A stretch of 64,000 bases of DNA from CAIUGU01 sp965279735 (GTDB lineage Bacteria > Pseudomonadota > Gammaproteobacteria > Steroidobacterales > Steroidobacteraceae). A program made the position numbers and the translations under genes. Under the pieces are notes generated by a model. The model made no database searches and was not told where the DNA came from. It saw nothing but the letters and a program-made list of their open reading frames with translations. The stretch is from positions 3,720,001 to 3,784,000 of the forward strand of contig OZ257260.1 of NCBI GenBank assembly GCA_965279735.1. Direction: 5' to 3'. Position 1 is the first letter of the stretch, and each line of letters starts with the position of its first letter. Shown piece after piece: positions 33,616 through 41,885 of the stretch.

Positions 33616-35711
33616 TGGATCCCCTTGCTGACCTGCCGTTGCCGCCGCTTCGCGAAGACCTGCGGCTGACCGCAATCGCGGCAGGGCAGAGCGGCGAACC
33701 GGCGTGGGTAATACAGGACACGGTCGTCAATCGCTTCTATCGCATCGGCTGGCTGGAATTCGAATGCCTCACGCGCTGGGGCCAGTCGCCGGCCGAGATC
33801 AGTGCGCAGATTGCCGAGCAGACCGCGCTCAAGCCCGACGTCGAACAGATCCTCGACTTCCGCCACTTCCTCGAGCAGCACCAGCTGCTGCGGCCGGGTG
33901 CGCAGGCTGTCGAACGACTCAAGGCCCGCAGCCAGGGCAGTTCATGGCTCACCTGGAACTGGTGGCTGCATCACTACCTGTTTTTCCGGGTCCCGCTGCT
34001 GCGTCCACAGCGGCTGCTCGAGCGGCTGGCGCGGCATCTCGGCTGGCTGTTCACGCCTCTGACCGGCTTCGTGGTGCTGGGCTTGAGCGTGCTGGGTATT
34101 CTGCTGGCTGCCCACCAGTGGGACACCTTCAAGAGTGCCGTCGTCGAATCGTTTTCTGCCGAGGGGCTGCTCGGCTTTGCACTCGCGCTGGTGGTGGGCA
34201 AGACGTTGCATGAACTCGGCCACGCGCTCGTTGCGACGCGTCTTGGATTGCGGGTGGCGCACATGGGAGTGGCGTTCGTCGTGCTCTGGCCGATGCTGTA
34301 CACCGATACCGGAGAAGCCTGGAAGCTGCGCAGCTCGCGCCAGCGCCTGGCGATTGCGAGTGCCGGCATCCTCACTGAACTGTCGCTAGCAGGTCTCGCC
34401 ACGCTGGGCTGGGCACTTTGCGAGCCCGGGCCGCTTCGCAGCGCGCTGCTGTATCTCGCTACCACGAACTGGGTGCTGTCATTGGCGCTGAACCTGAGTC
34501 CATTCATGCGCTTCGACGGCTACTACGTTCTCTCCGATCTGCTCGATTTCCCCAACCTGCACGAACGATCGGGGGCGCTGGCGCGGGTCAGCCTGCGGCG
34601 CACACTGCTGGGCCTCGAAGAAAGCTGGCCGGAATCGTTTGCTCCTGCGCGTCGTCGGCTCTTGATCGCCTTCGCGATGACCACATGGATTTACAGGCTC
34701 GCGCTGTTCCTGGGTATCGCGATTGCCGTCTACCTGCTGTTCTTCAAGGCACTCGGGATTTTCCTGTTCATCGTGGAGATCTCCTGGTTCATTGCGCTGC
34801 CGGTCTGGCGGGAGTTGCAGCACTGGTGGGCAAATCGTGCGGCCGTGCCTGTGCCGCGCCGACTGATCTTCGCCGCAGTGGCATGCGGCCTGCTGGTATT
34901 GCTGGCCGTACCCTGGCAGACGGAGATCCACGCGTTCGGTGTCATCCGCGCCGAGCAGCAGCTGCGCGTATTCGCGCCCTATCCCTCACGACTGCGCGAG
35001 ATTCATACGGCTGGTGCGGTACAGGCAGGTGACGCGCTCGTCGTGCTTGAGGAGCCGGACATTGCCTCGCGCATGGAGCGCAGCGCAGCCGGCGTGCGTA
35101 GTTACGATGCCCGGCTTGCCGGTCTGCTCGCGGATACGCAAGGTCTCGATGACCAGGCGGTGACCCGGCAGCGCATGAGCGTGCAGATCGAAGAAGTCGA
35201 GTCCGCAAAGTCCGAGATCGCCCGCCTGACAATGCTGGCGCCTTTCGCCGGGCAGTGGCGCGACCTCAATCCGGAGTGGCAAAGCGGCCAGTGGATGGGC
35301 ACCACGGAAGCGGTGGGAGTGCTCTTCGATCCGGAGCGCTGGCAGGTCGATGCCTATGTCCGGCAGGACGAGGTGCATCGGCTCGCTGTCGGCAGCCCGG
35401 TGCGGTTCTATCCGGAAGGTGAGACGACGCCGCTCAAAGGCGCCGTGATTGCCATCGGCAGCACGCGAGTCAGCCAGCTCGAACATCCCATTCTTGCCGC
35501 GCGGTTCGGCGGACCCCTCGCTACTGCAAGGGAGGGCACTCTGCTGGTTCCGACACCCGCGCTTTTCCATGTGCTGGTGCAGATGGATGCACCGCCGGCC
35601 ACGCTGCGGGAAGCACGGGGGCATCTGCAGATAGAGGGTGCCCGCCGCAGCCTGCTGGGGGAGGGCATGAGGCAGCTCGCTGCCGTCGTTTTGCGCGAAA
35701 GCGGTTTCTGA
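33615..35711 (+). CDS. PqqD-like / M50 site-2 protease / HlyD adaptor fusion
   Basis: A 698-residue fusion. Residues about 10-95 resemble a PqqD-like winged helix (VIQDTVVNRFYRIGWLEFEC, RHFLEQHQLL). Residues about 130-430 form a polytopic M50 metalloprotease with the zinc motif H199-E-L-G-H203 and the third ligand motif NLSPFMRFDG (Asp301), so it appears catalytically intact. Further membrane segments follow (LALFLGIAIAVYLLFF, FAAVACGLLVLLAVPW), then a periplasmic HlyD-like part from about 440 (FGVIRAEQQLRVFAPY, MLAPFAGQWRDL, YVRQDEVHRL). Related 'peptide zinc metalloproteases' occur in peptide-export loci. The ATG at 33615 overlaps the previous stop. No ABC transporter accompanies it, so it may process and/or conduct the giant substrate. 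Confidence 0.88.
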   Translation: MDPLADLPLPPLREDLRLTAIAAGQSGEPAWVIQDTVVNRFYRIGWLEFECLTRWGQSPAEISAQIAEQTALKPDVEQILDFRHFLEQHQLLRPGAQAVERLKARSQGSSWLTWNWWLHHYLFFRVPLLRPQRLLERLARHLGWLFTPLTGFVVLGLSVLGILLAAHQWDTFKSAVVESFSAEGLLGFALALVVGKTLHELGHALVATRLGLRVAHMGVAFVVLWPMLYTDTGEAWKLRSSRQRLAIASAGILTELSLAGLATLGWALCEPGPLRSALLYLATTNWVLSLALNLSPFMRFDGYYVLSDLLDFPNLHERSGALARVSLRRTLLGLEESWPESFAPARRRLLIAFAMTTWIYRLALFLGIAIAVYLLFFKALGIFLFIVEISWFIALPVWRELQHWWANRAAVPVPRRLIFAAVACGLLVLLAVPWQTEIHAFGVIRAEQQLRVFAPYPSRLREIHTAGAVQAGDALVVLEEPDIASRMERSAAGVRSYDARLAGLLADTQGLDDQAVTRQRMSVQIEEVESAKSEIARLTMLAPFAGQWRDLNPEWQSGQWMGTTEAVGVLFDPERWQVDAYVRQDEVHRLAVGSPVRFYPEGETTPLKGAVIAIGSTRVSQLEHPILAARFGGPLATAREGTLLVPTPALFHVLVQMDAPPATLREARGHLQIEGARRSLLGEGMRQLAAVVLRESGF

Positions 35712-35796
35712 AGCCGCCGCGGAATCCTGCATCCGGCTACTATGTGCGCTCTCGAACGGAGCGTGCCATGAACGACAAGCGGATGAGTGCAGCCTG

Positions 35797-36399
35797 ATGG
35801 GTGGTTACGGTCTTGGTGTGGTCGCGATTTTCCTGGCGACGCTCATCCCCAGCCTCATCGGGTTGTACGGGAAACCGCAGCTGATAGAACGGTGTCTCTT
35901 CCGTCCCTACTGGTTTTTGCGCCGCAGGGAATACACGACTGCCATCACCAGCGGCTTCGTGCATGTCGACGGCGCGCATCTGTTCTTCAACCTGATGACG
36001 TTCTACTTCTTCGCGCCGGGCCTTGAGCGCGCGATCGGGACGGTTTCGTTCGTGGTGTTGTACTTCGCTGCGCTGCTCGTGAGCCATGCCTGGACATGGT
36101 GGAAACACCGGAATGATCCGAACTATGCGTCCCTCGGTGCTTCCGGGGCGATTTCGGCAGTGCTGTTTACGTCCATCGTCTATTTCCCCTCGCAATCGCT
36201 CTACATCATCCCGATCCCGGTGCCGATTCCAGCGCCGGTGTTCGCAATCGGCTATCTTGCGTACTCGTGGTATGCCTCCCGCAAGCAGATCGGACGCATC
36301 AATCACGATGCCCACCTCGGCGGGGCGCTGGTCGGCCTGCTGTTCGTGGCGCTTTTCGATCCGGGCGCGTACATGCGGTTGCTGGGCATGCTGGGGTGA
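35797..36399 (+). CDS. Rhomboid family intramembrane serine protease
   Basis: A 200-residue, six-helix protein. The catalytic Ser is 116 in GASGAIS and the catalytic His is 173 in NHDAHLGGALVG; HLFFNLMTFYF supplies the H-x3-N motif of the second helix. Rhomboids cleave membrane segments of other proteins. It starts 85 bp after the M50/HlyD gene on the same strand. A nine-codon frame (ATG at 35768, with GGAG before it) ends in TGATG overlapping the rhomboid start, suggesting coupled translation, since the rhomboid has no good ribosome-binding site. Whether it belongs to the VCBS export system or only adjoins it is unclear; the giant protein lacks the GlyGly-CTERM handled by rhombosortases. Confidence 0.9.
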   Translation: MGGYGLGVVAIFLATLIPSLIGLYGKPQLIERCLFRPYWFLRRREYTTAITSGFVHVDGAHLFFNLMTFYFFAPGLERAIGTVSFVVLYFAALLVSHAWTWWKHRNDPNYASLGASGAISAVLFTSIVYFPSQSLYIIPIPVPIPAPVFAIGYLAYSWYASRKQIGRINHDAHLGGALVGLLFVALFDPGAYMRLLGMLG

Positions 36400-36457
36400 A
36401 TCAGGGATAAAAAGCGCCTCCCCCACATGATGGGGTGGTGGATTTTCGGGGGCATCG

Positions 36458-37753
36458 ATGACAACAAGAATCCAGGAAACGATCGACTCCGGGCCGATGA
36501 GCCCCTTCCAGATCACGGCTGTCCTGATCTGCGTCACCCTCAACATGCTGGACGGTTTCGATGTCCTCGTCATGGCGTTCAATGCGTCCGAGGTCGCGAA
36601 GGAGTGGAGTCTCTCCGGGTCGCAGGTCGGCGTGCTGCTGAGCTCGGGTCTCTTTGGCATGGCAGCCGGTTCGATGTTTCTCGCTCCGTTTGCCGACCGC
36701 TTCGGCCGGCGTGCACTGGTGCTGATCTGCCTCGTGCTGTTGACGACCGGCATGCTGCTGTCATCGATTGCGACTGGACCGACGCAACTTGCGGCGCTGC
36801 GTGTGCTGACGGGTCTGGGCATCGGCGGCATGCTGGCCAGCATCAACGTGATCACGAGCGAATACTCCGCGCAGAAGTGGCGCAGTGCTGCGATCAGCCT
36901 GCAGGCAACGGGTTATCCCATCGGTGCGACCATCGGCGGCATCATTGCCGGCTGGCTGCTCGTGCATTTCGGCTGGCGTTCGGTGTTTGTCTTTGGCGGC
37001 CTCGTGTCCGCTGCGATGATTCCCATCGTGTTGTGGCGCCTGCCTGAGTCCATGGATTTCCTGCTGGCTCGCCGGCCGGAAAACGCGCTCGCGAAATTGA
37101 ACCGCCTGCTTGAGCGCATGGGTCGCGCACCGGTAGCGGAATTGCCAGCAGTAGTTGCCGAGGAAAGAGTACAGACCGGCATCAGGGATCTGTTCCGCGG
37201 CTCGATGGCCCGGCACACGCTGCTGATCTGGCTGTCGTTCTTCATGGTGATGCTGGGCTTCTACTTCGTGCTCAGCTGGACGCCGCGATTGCTGGTGGCG
37301 GCCGGTATGTCGGCCCAGCAAGGCGTCACCGGAGGAGTGCTGCTCAATATCGGCGGCATCATCGGGGGTTCGGCTTTCGCCTGGTTGTCGGTGAAGGGCT
37401 CGCTCAAGGGATTGGCCGCCTTGAGCATGGTGACCACCGCGGTGGCCATGGTGGGGTACGGCTACTTTGCCGGCAGCCTCACTTCCGCGTTCATCATCGC
37501 GCTCCTGATCGGCATTGTGATCTTCGGTTCGATGGTCTCGCTGTATGCGATCACGCCGCTCCTGTATCCACCCGCCATTCGCGCGACGGGCATGGGCTGG
37601 GCGATCGGCATCGGACGTCTCGGCGCAATCCTCGCGCCCATCACTGCCGGCATGCTGCTCGACACCGGCTTCCAGGCTTCGGATCTTTACTACGTGTTTG
37701 CCGTGCCGATGGTCATCGCGATGCTGACCGTGCGCGGGCTGCCGGTACGTTAG
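36458..37753 (+). CDS. MFS transporter, aromatic-acid:H+ symporter family
   Basis: A 431-residue, 12-helix carrier. The first helix has MLDGFDVLVMAF, corresponding to the D-G-x-D motif of the AAHS family (PcaK, BenK), and the 2-3 loop has FADRFGRRALVLI. It is followed convergently (4-base overlap) by pobA, whose operon makes the 4-hydroxybenzoate pathway enzymes, so uptake of 4-hydroxybenzoate or protocatechuate is the likely job. The substrate is inferred from location and family. Confidence 0.85.
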   Translation: MTTRIQETIDSGPMSPFQITAVLICVTLNMLDGFDVLVMAFNASEVAKEWSLSGSQVGVLLSSGLFGMAAGSMFLAPFADRFGRRALVLICLVLLTTGMLLSSIATGPTQLAALRVLTGLGIGGMLASINVITSEYSAQKWRSAAISLQATGYPIGATIGGIIAGWLLVHFGWRSVFVFGGLVSAAMIPIVLWRLPESMDFLLARRPENALAKLNRLLERMGRAPVAELPAVVAEERVQTGIRDLFRGSMARHTLLIWLSFFMVMLGFYFVLSWTPRLLVAAGMSAQQGVTGGVLLNIGGIIGGSAFAWLSVKGSLKGLAALSMVTTAVAMVGYGYFAGSLTSAFIIALLIGIVIFGSMVSLYAITPLLYPPAIRATGMGWAIGIGRLGAILAPITAGMLLDTGFQASDLYYVFAVPMVIAMLTVRGLPVR

Positions 37754-38919
37754 AACGTCAGGCCGACGTAGTTCTCGGCGAGCGAAGTCGCTGCAGCTTG
37801 CGAGCCGGTGACGTAGTCGAGTTCGGCGAGCTGGATCTTCTGCCCGAAATCTCCCGTGTCCGGGAATTTGTGGAGCAGCGAAGTCATCCACCACGAGAAG
37901 CGTTCGGCCTTCCATACCCGCCTGAGGCAGCGATCCGAATAGGCATCGATCTCGGTGGTCTTGCCATTGCGGTAGTAGTCGATCAATGCCCATGACAGGT
38001 AACGCACGTCGGAGGCCGCGAGATTGAGGCCTTTCGCTCCCGTCGGGGGCACGATGTGTGCGGCATCTCCTGCGAGAAACAGGCGACCGAACCGCATCGG
38101 CTCGGCGACGAAGCTGCGCAGCGGGGCTATGCTTTTTTCGATCGACGGGCCGGTCACCATCGACTCGGCGGCTGCGCTGTCGAGCCGCCGACGCAGCTCA
38201 TCCCAGAACCGCGCGTCGGACCATTGCTCGACTTTTTCTTCGAGCGAGCACTGGATGTAGTAACGGCTGCGCTTCAACGACCGCATGCTGCACAAGGCAA
38301 ACCCGCGTTCGTGATGGGAATAAATGAGTTCATGTGACACCGGCGGGGTGTCGGACAGGATACCGAGCCAGCCAAACGGGTAGACACGCTCGAAAGTCTT
38401 GATCGCAGAAGCCGGTACGCTCTGCCGGCAGACCCCGTGGTAGCCATCGCACCCTGCCAGGAAGTCGCATTCGACTTGGTGCGTCACGCCGTCCTTGACG
38501 TAGCGGACGCGCGGCTGTTTCGAGTCGAAGTCGTGGATGCTGACATCTTCGGCTTCATACACGATCTTCGCGCCAGCGTGTTCGCGCGCATCCATCAGGT
38601 CGCGGGTGACTTCGGTCTGGCCGTAGACGACCACATGCCTGCCGCTCAAGGCGCGCATGTCGATGCGATGCCGGACGCCGCCGAAGCAGAGTTCGATGCC
38701 ATCGTGCACGAGTCCCTCTGCGTGCAGGCGCGCACCGACACGGGCTTCATCCAGCAACTCGACGGTTCCCTGTTCCAGTACACCCGCGCGAATGCGGCCG
38801 AGCACATATTCCCGGCTGCGCTGCTCGAGAATGATGGTGTCGATGCCGGCGAGATGCAGAAGCTGGCCGAGCAACAGTCCTGCCGGTCCTCCGCCGATGA
38901 TGACGACCTGTACTCTCAT
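37750..38919 (-). CDS. pobA: 4-hydroxybenzoate 3-monooxygenase
   Basis: A 389-residue flavoprotein hydroxylase converting 4-hydroxybenzoate, NAD(P)H and O2 to protocatechuate. FAD motifs are complete: the N-terminal IIGGGPAG, the DG motif in LAGCDGYHGVCR and the GD motif in LFLAGDAAHIVPPTGAKGLN. Length and the LLGQLLHLAGIDTIILEQRS start match PobA closely. It is the last gene of a minus-strand operon pcaH-pcaG-pobA (27-base gap to pcaG). Confidence 0.95.
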   Translation of the reverse strand: MRVQVVIIGGGPAGLLLGQLLHLAGIDTIILEQRSREYVLGRIRAGVLEQGTVELLDEARVGARLHAEGLVHDGIELCFGGVRHRIDMRALSGRHVVVYGQTEVTRDLMDAREHAGAKIVYEAEDVSIHDFDSKQPRVRYVKDGVTHQVECDFLAGCDGYHGVCRQSVPASAIKTFERVYPFGWLGILSDTPPVSHELIYSHHERGFALCSMRSLKRSRYYIQCSLEEKVEQWSDARFWDELRRRLDSAAAESMVTGPSIEKSIAPLRSFVAEPMRFGRLFLAGDAAHIVPPTGAKGLNLAASDVRYLSWALIDYYRNGKTTEIDAYSDRCLRRVWKAERFSWWMTSLLHKFPDTGDFGQKIQLAELDYVTGSQAAATSLAENYVGLTF

Positions 38920-38946
38920 GATGCCCCCGACTCGCTTTTTTTCCGG

Positions 38947-39528
38947 TTATAGATCGAAGAAGACGGTCTCTTGCGGACCCTGCATGTGGATATCGAAAAG
39001 ATACTGCAGGCCACCCGGGGCATCGGCGCGGCGGGCGACCAGCGTGGCGCGGCGCTCGGGAGGCACGGCAGACAACACCGGATCACGGGCGTTGGCCGCC
39101 TGTTCGTCGTCGAAATACAGACGCGTGAAAGCGTGGACCAGCATGCCCCGCATCGTCACGATGACGTTGATGTGAGGCGCTTCGCCGGATACGGCTCCCG
39201 GCTTGATGGTGTGGAAGGCGAAGGAATGATCGGTCGAGCCGGTGCCCGAACGGCCGAAGCCGTGGAAGCCGCTCGTGATCGCCTGCTCGCGTGACAGAAC
39301 GGGTTTTCCAGTCGCATCGACGTGCGAAATCTCGATGAGCGCATCCGGAACGGTTTTATCCGCCCCATCGAAAACCCGGCCGTTGATCTGGATATGTGTG
39401 CCGGCGGCATGGGATTCGGCGAGTACCGGCGTGAACAGGCTGGTGAACGGGTAGCCCGACTGCTCGGGCGTCAGTCCATAGGCAAAGAACGGCCCGACCG
39501 TCTGCGAAGGCGTCTGTTTCAGGTTCAT
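38947..39528 (-). CDS. pcaG: Protocatechuate 3,4-dioxygenase alpha subunit
   Basis: A 193-residue intradiol dioxygenase subunit. It opens with KQTPSQTVGPFFAYGLTPEQ, typical of PcaG, and has the core HIQINGRVFDGADKTVPDAL, FHTIKPGAVSGEAPHINVIV and the C-terminal GGLQYLFDIHMQGPQETVFF. The alpha subunit lacks the iron site and pairs with PcaH. Its ATG directly abuts the pcaH stop (TGAATG). Confidence 0.96.
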   Translation of the reverse strand: MNLKQTPSQTVGPFFAYGLTPEQSGYPFTSLFTPVLAESHAAGTHIQINGRVFDGADKTVPDALIEISHVDATGKPVLSREQAITSGFHGFGRSGTGSTDHSFAFHTIKPGAVSGEAPHINVIVTMRGMLVHAFTRLYFDDEQAANARDPVLSAVPPERRATLVARRADAPGGLQYLFDIHMQGPQETVFFDL

Positions 39529-40242
39529 TCAGCTCTCCATCGGCGTGGCGGCATCGCCCCGCAGCACGATGTCGAACGCATAGCCGAGTGCGAAACCCGG
39601 TTGCGTCACATCGAGCGTGAACTTTGAAACCATCCGTTCGCGTGCTGCGACGGGCGCGCTCTGGAAGATGGGGTCGAACTCGAACAGCGGGTCGCCCGGA
39701 AAATACATCTGCGTGACGAGCCGGCTCGCGAAACTCTGTCCGAACAACGAGAAGTGGATGTGGTTCGGCCGCCACGCGTTGGTGTGGTTGCCCCAGGGAT
39801 AGGCGCCCGGCTTGACGGTCATGAACTGGTAGCGGCCTTCGCTATCCGTGAGGCAGCGCCCCGCTCCGAGAAAATTGGGATCGAGGGGTGCATCGTGTTG
39901 GTCCACTACATGGACGTACCGGCCGGCTGAATTGGCCTGCCAGATCTCGACCAGCGTATTCGGTACCGCTCTGCCGCGTTCATCAAGCACCCGCCCCGTG
40001 ACGACGATGCGCTCTCCCAGCGGTTCCCCGTTCTTGCGGGCATTTTTTGTCAGGTCGTGATCCAGCTGGCCGACATCCTCGTGGCCGTACACTGGCGCCG
40101 CAAGGTCCGCGAGTGAAGCCTTGATCGGCAAGAGCGGACGCGTAGGTCCACGCAACGCCGTCGACCGGTACTCCGGATAGATGTACTGCGGCTGGGTCGC
40201 CCAGTCCCGGGCGGTCAAGAGGGGGGAGCGGCTGTTGCTCAT
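39529..40242 (-). CDS. pcaH: Protocatechuate 3,4-dioxygenase beta subunit
   Basis: A 237-residue catalytic subunit that opens the ring of protocatechuate between the hydroxyls to give 3-carboxy-cis,cis-muconate. The non-haem Fe(III) ligands are visible as the Tyr in KPGAYPWGNH and the His pair in RPNHIHFSLFG; the intradiol core reads VTGRVLDERGRAVPNTLVEI. The start at 40242 (SNSRSPLLTARDWATQPQY) fits family length; the frame stays open to 40407 but that part overlaps the divergent glcD promoter region. First gene of pcaHG-pobA. Confidence 0.95.
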   Translation of the reverse strand: MSNSRSPLLTARDWATQPQYIYPEYRSTALRGPTRPLLPIKASLADLAAPVYGHEDVGQLDHDLTKNARKNGEPLGERIVVTGRVLDERGRAVPNTLVEIWQANSAGRYVHVVDQHDAPLDPNFLGAGRCLTDSEGRYQFMTVKPGAYPWGNHTNAWRPNHIHFSLFGQSFASRLVTQMYFPGDPLFEFDPIFQSAPVAARERMVSKFTLDVTQPGFALGYAFDIVLRGDAATPMES

Positions 40243-40406
40243 GGGATGGTTCACGCCTTGCGGAGGGCTGTTGTCGTGATCGTTAGAGTAACTGATGGCT
40301 TGCCGCAGACGATAGGCGGTTTGCCTGGCTGGCCGGTGGCGGTTCCACGGATATACTGCGCATGCTGTTTGCGCGCCTGGCGTGAACGCCCGGGGAATCA
40401 TAAACA

Positions 40407-41885
40407 ATGAATGACGGGGGGGAATCGCTGAACCTGCAGCGCCGCGTGATGGCGGTGCTGGGTGAATTCCTGCCGGCCCATTGCCTGCTCTTCCGCGAGG
40501 AAGACACCCGGCCGTATGAATGCGATGGGCTGACGCTCTTTCGCCAGCTGCCGATGGTGGTTGCGCTGCCTGAAACAGAACAGCAGGTCGCGGAGATACT
40601 CAAGGCGTGCCATTCGCTCGGTGTCCCGGTCGTGCCGCGGGGTGCCGGAACCGGTTTATCCGGGGGCGCATTGCCACATGGTGCCGGTGTCCTGCTCTCG
40701 CTCGCGAAGCTGAACCGGATTCTCGCCATCGATGCCGATTCCCGTACAGCGACTGTTCAACCCGGCGTCAGGAATCTCGCCATCTCCGAGGCGGCGGCTC
40801 CGCTGGGTTTGTACTACGCGCCCGATCCGTCGAGCCAGGTTGCCTGCACGATCGGGGGCAACGTGGCCGAGAACTCGGGAGGCGTGCACTGCCTCAAGTA
40901 CGGCCTCACGATCAACAACGTCCTGCGCGTGCGGGGTCTCACTGTTGAGGGCGAGCCTGTCGAGTTCGGTGGCCTGTCGCTGGATTCACCCGGCCTTGAC
41001 CTGCTTGCATTGGTCATTGGCTCGGAGGGCATGCTCTCGGTGACGACCGAAGTCACGGTGAAGCTCGTGCCGAGGCCGCAGGTGGCCCGTTGCATCATGG
41101 CCAGTTTCGGCGACGTGGAAGATGCGGGGAACGCAGTGGCTGCGCTCATTGGCGCTGGCATTATTCCAGCCGGGCTCGAAATGCTGGATCAGGCGGCTTC
41201 ACGACTGGTCGAGCCCTTCGCTCATGCAGGCTACGACCTCGATGCTGCTGCGGTGTTGCTGTGCGAATCAGATGGCACTGCCCTGGAAGTCGATGCAGAG
41301 ATCGAGCGAATGAGTGCGGTGCTGCTGGGCGCCAGGGCAACCCGCATACAGGTATCGAACACCGAGGCGGAGCGGCTGCGTTTCTGGGCGGGCCGCAAGA
41401 ATGCGTTTCCTGCCGCGGGCCGTGCAGCGCCTGCCTATTACTGCATGGATGGCACGATTCCCCGCCGCCGTCTCGGAGAGATGCTGAAGGCGATCCAGGC
41501 GATGGAAATCAAGTATGGCCTGCGGTGTCCCAATGTATTCCACGCCGGCGATGGCAATCTGCATCCATTGATCCTGTTCGATGATGCCGATCCGGATTCG
41601 GTGCGTCGTGCTGAAGCGCTCGGCGTCGAGATCCTGGAGGCGAGCATTGCCATGGGAGGCACCATCTCCGGCGAACACGGCATAGGCGTGGAGAAGATCA
41701 ACCAGATGTGTTCGCAGTTCGATGCACTGACCCTTGAGGCTTTTTCTGGCGTGAAACGTGCGTTCGATCCTGCTGCGCTTCTCAATCCCGGCAAGGTCGT
41801 TCCCACCCTGCATCGCTGTGCTGAATACGGCCGCATGCGTGTAAGCAACGGGAATGTGAAGTTCCCTGAACTGCCCCGCTTCTGA
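40407..41885 (+). CDS. glcD: Glycolate oxidase subunit GlcD (FAD-linked oxidase)
   Basis: A 492-residue FAD-binding oxidoreductase of the VAO family. It shows PRGAGTGLSGGALP and GGNVAENSGGVHCLKYGLT in the FAD-binding domain, and the C-terminal GDGNLHPLILFD and GGTISGEHGIGVEK. With GlcE and GlcF it oxidises glycolate or a related 2-hydroxy acid and passes electrons to the membrane quinone pool. GGGGA lies 11 bases before the ATG. It is divergent from pcaHG-pobA and starts glcDEF. Confidence 0.93.
   Translation: MNDGGESLNLQRRVMAVLGEFLPAHCLLFREEDTRPYECDGLTLFRQLPMVVALPETEQQVAEILKACHSLGVPVVPRGAGTGLSGGALPHGAGVLLSLAKLNRILAIDADSRTATVQPGVRNLAISEAAAPLGLYYAPDPSSQVACTIGGNVAENSGGVHCLKYGLTINNVLRVRGLTVEGEPVEFGGLSLDSPGLDLLALVIGSEGMLSVTTEVTVKLVPRPQVARCIMASFGDVEDAGNAVAALIGAGIIPAGLEMLDQAASRLVEPFAHAGYDLDAAAVLLCESDGTALEVDAEIERMSAVLLGARATRIQVSNTEAERLRFWAGRKNAFPAAGRAAPAYYCMDGTIPRRRLGEMLKAIQAMEIKYGLRCPNVFHAGDGNLHPLILFDDADPDSVRRAEALGVEILEASIAMGGTISGEHGIGVEKINQMCSQFDALTLEAFSGVKRAFDPAALLNPGKVVPTLHRCAEYGRMRVSNGNVKFPELPRF

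Noticed and set aside
36458..37753. Naming the MFS carrier pcaK
   Set aside because: Family and location fit, but the first-helix motif (MLDGFDVLVMAF) is not specific enough to separate PcaK from other aromatic-acid symporters.
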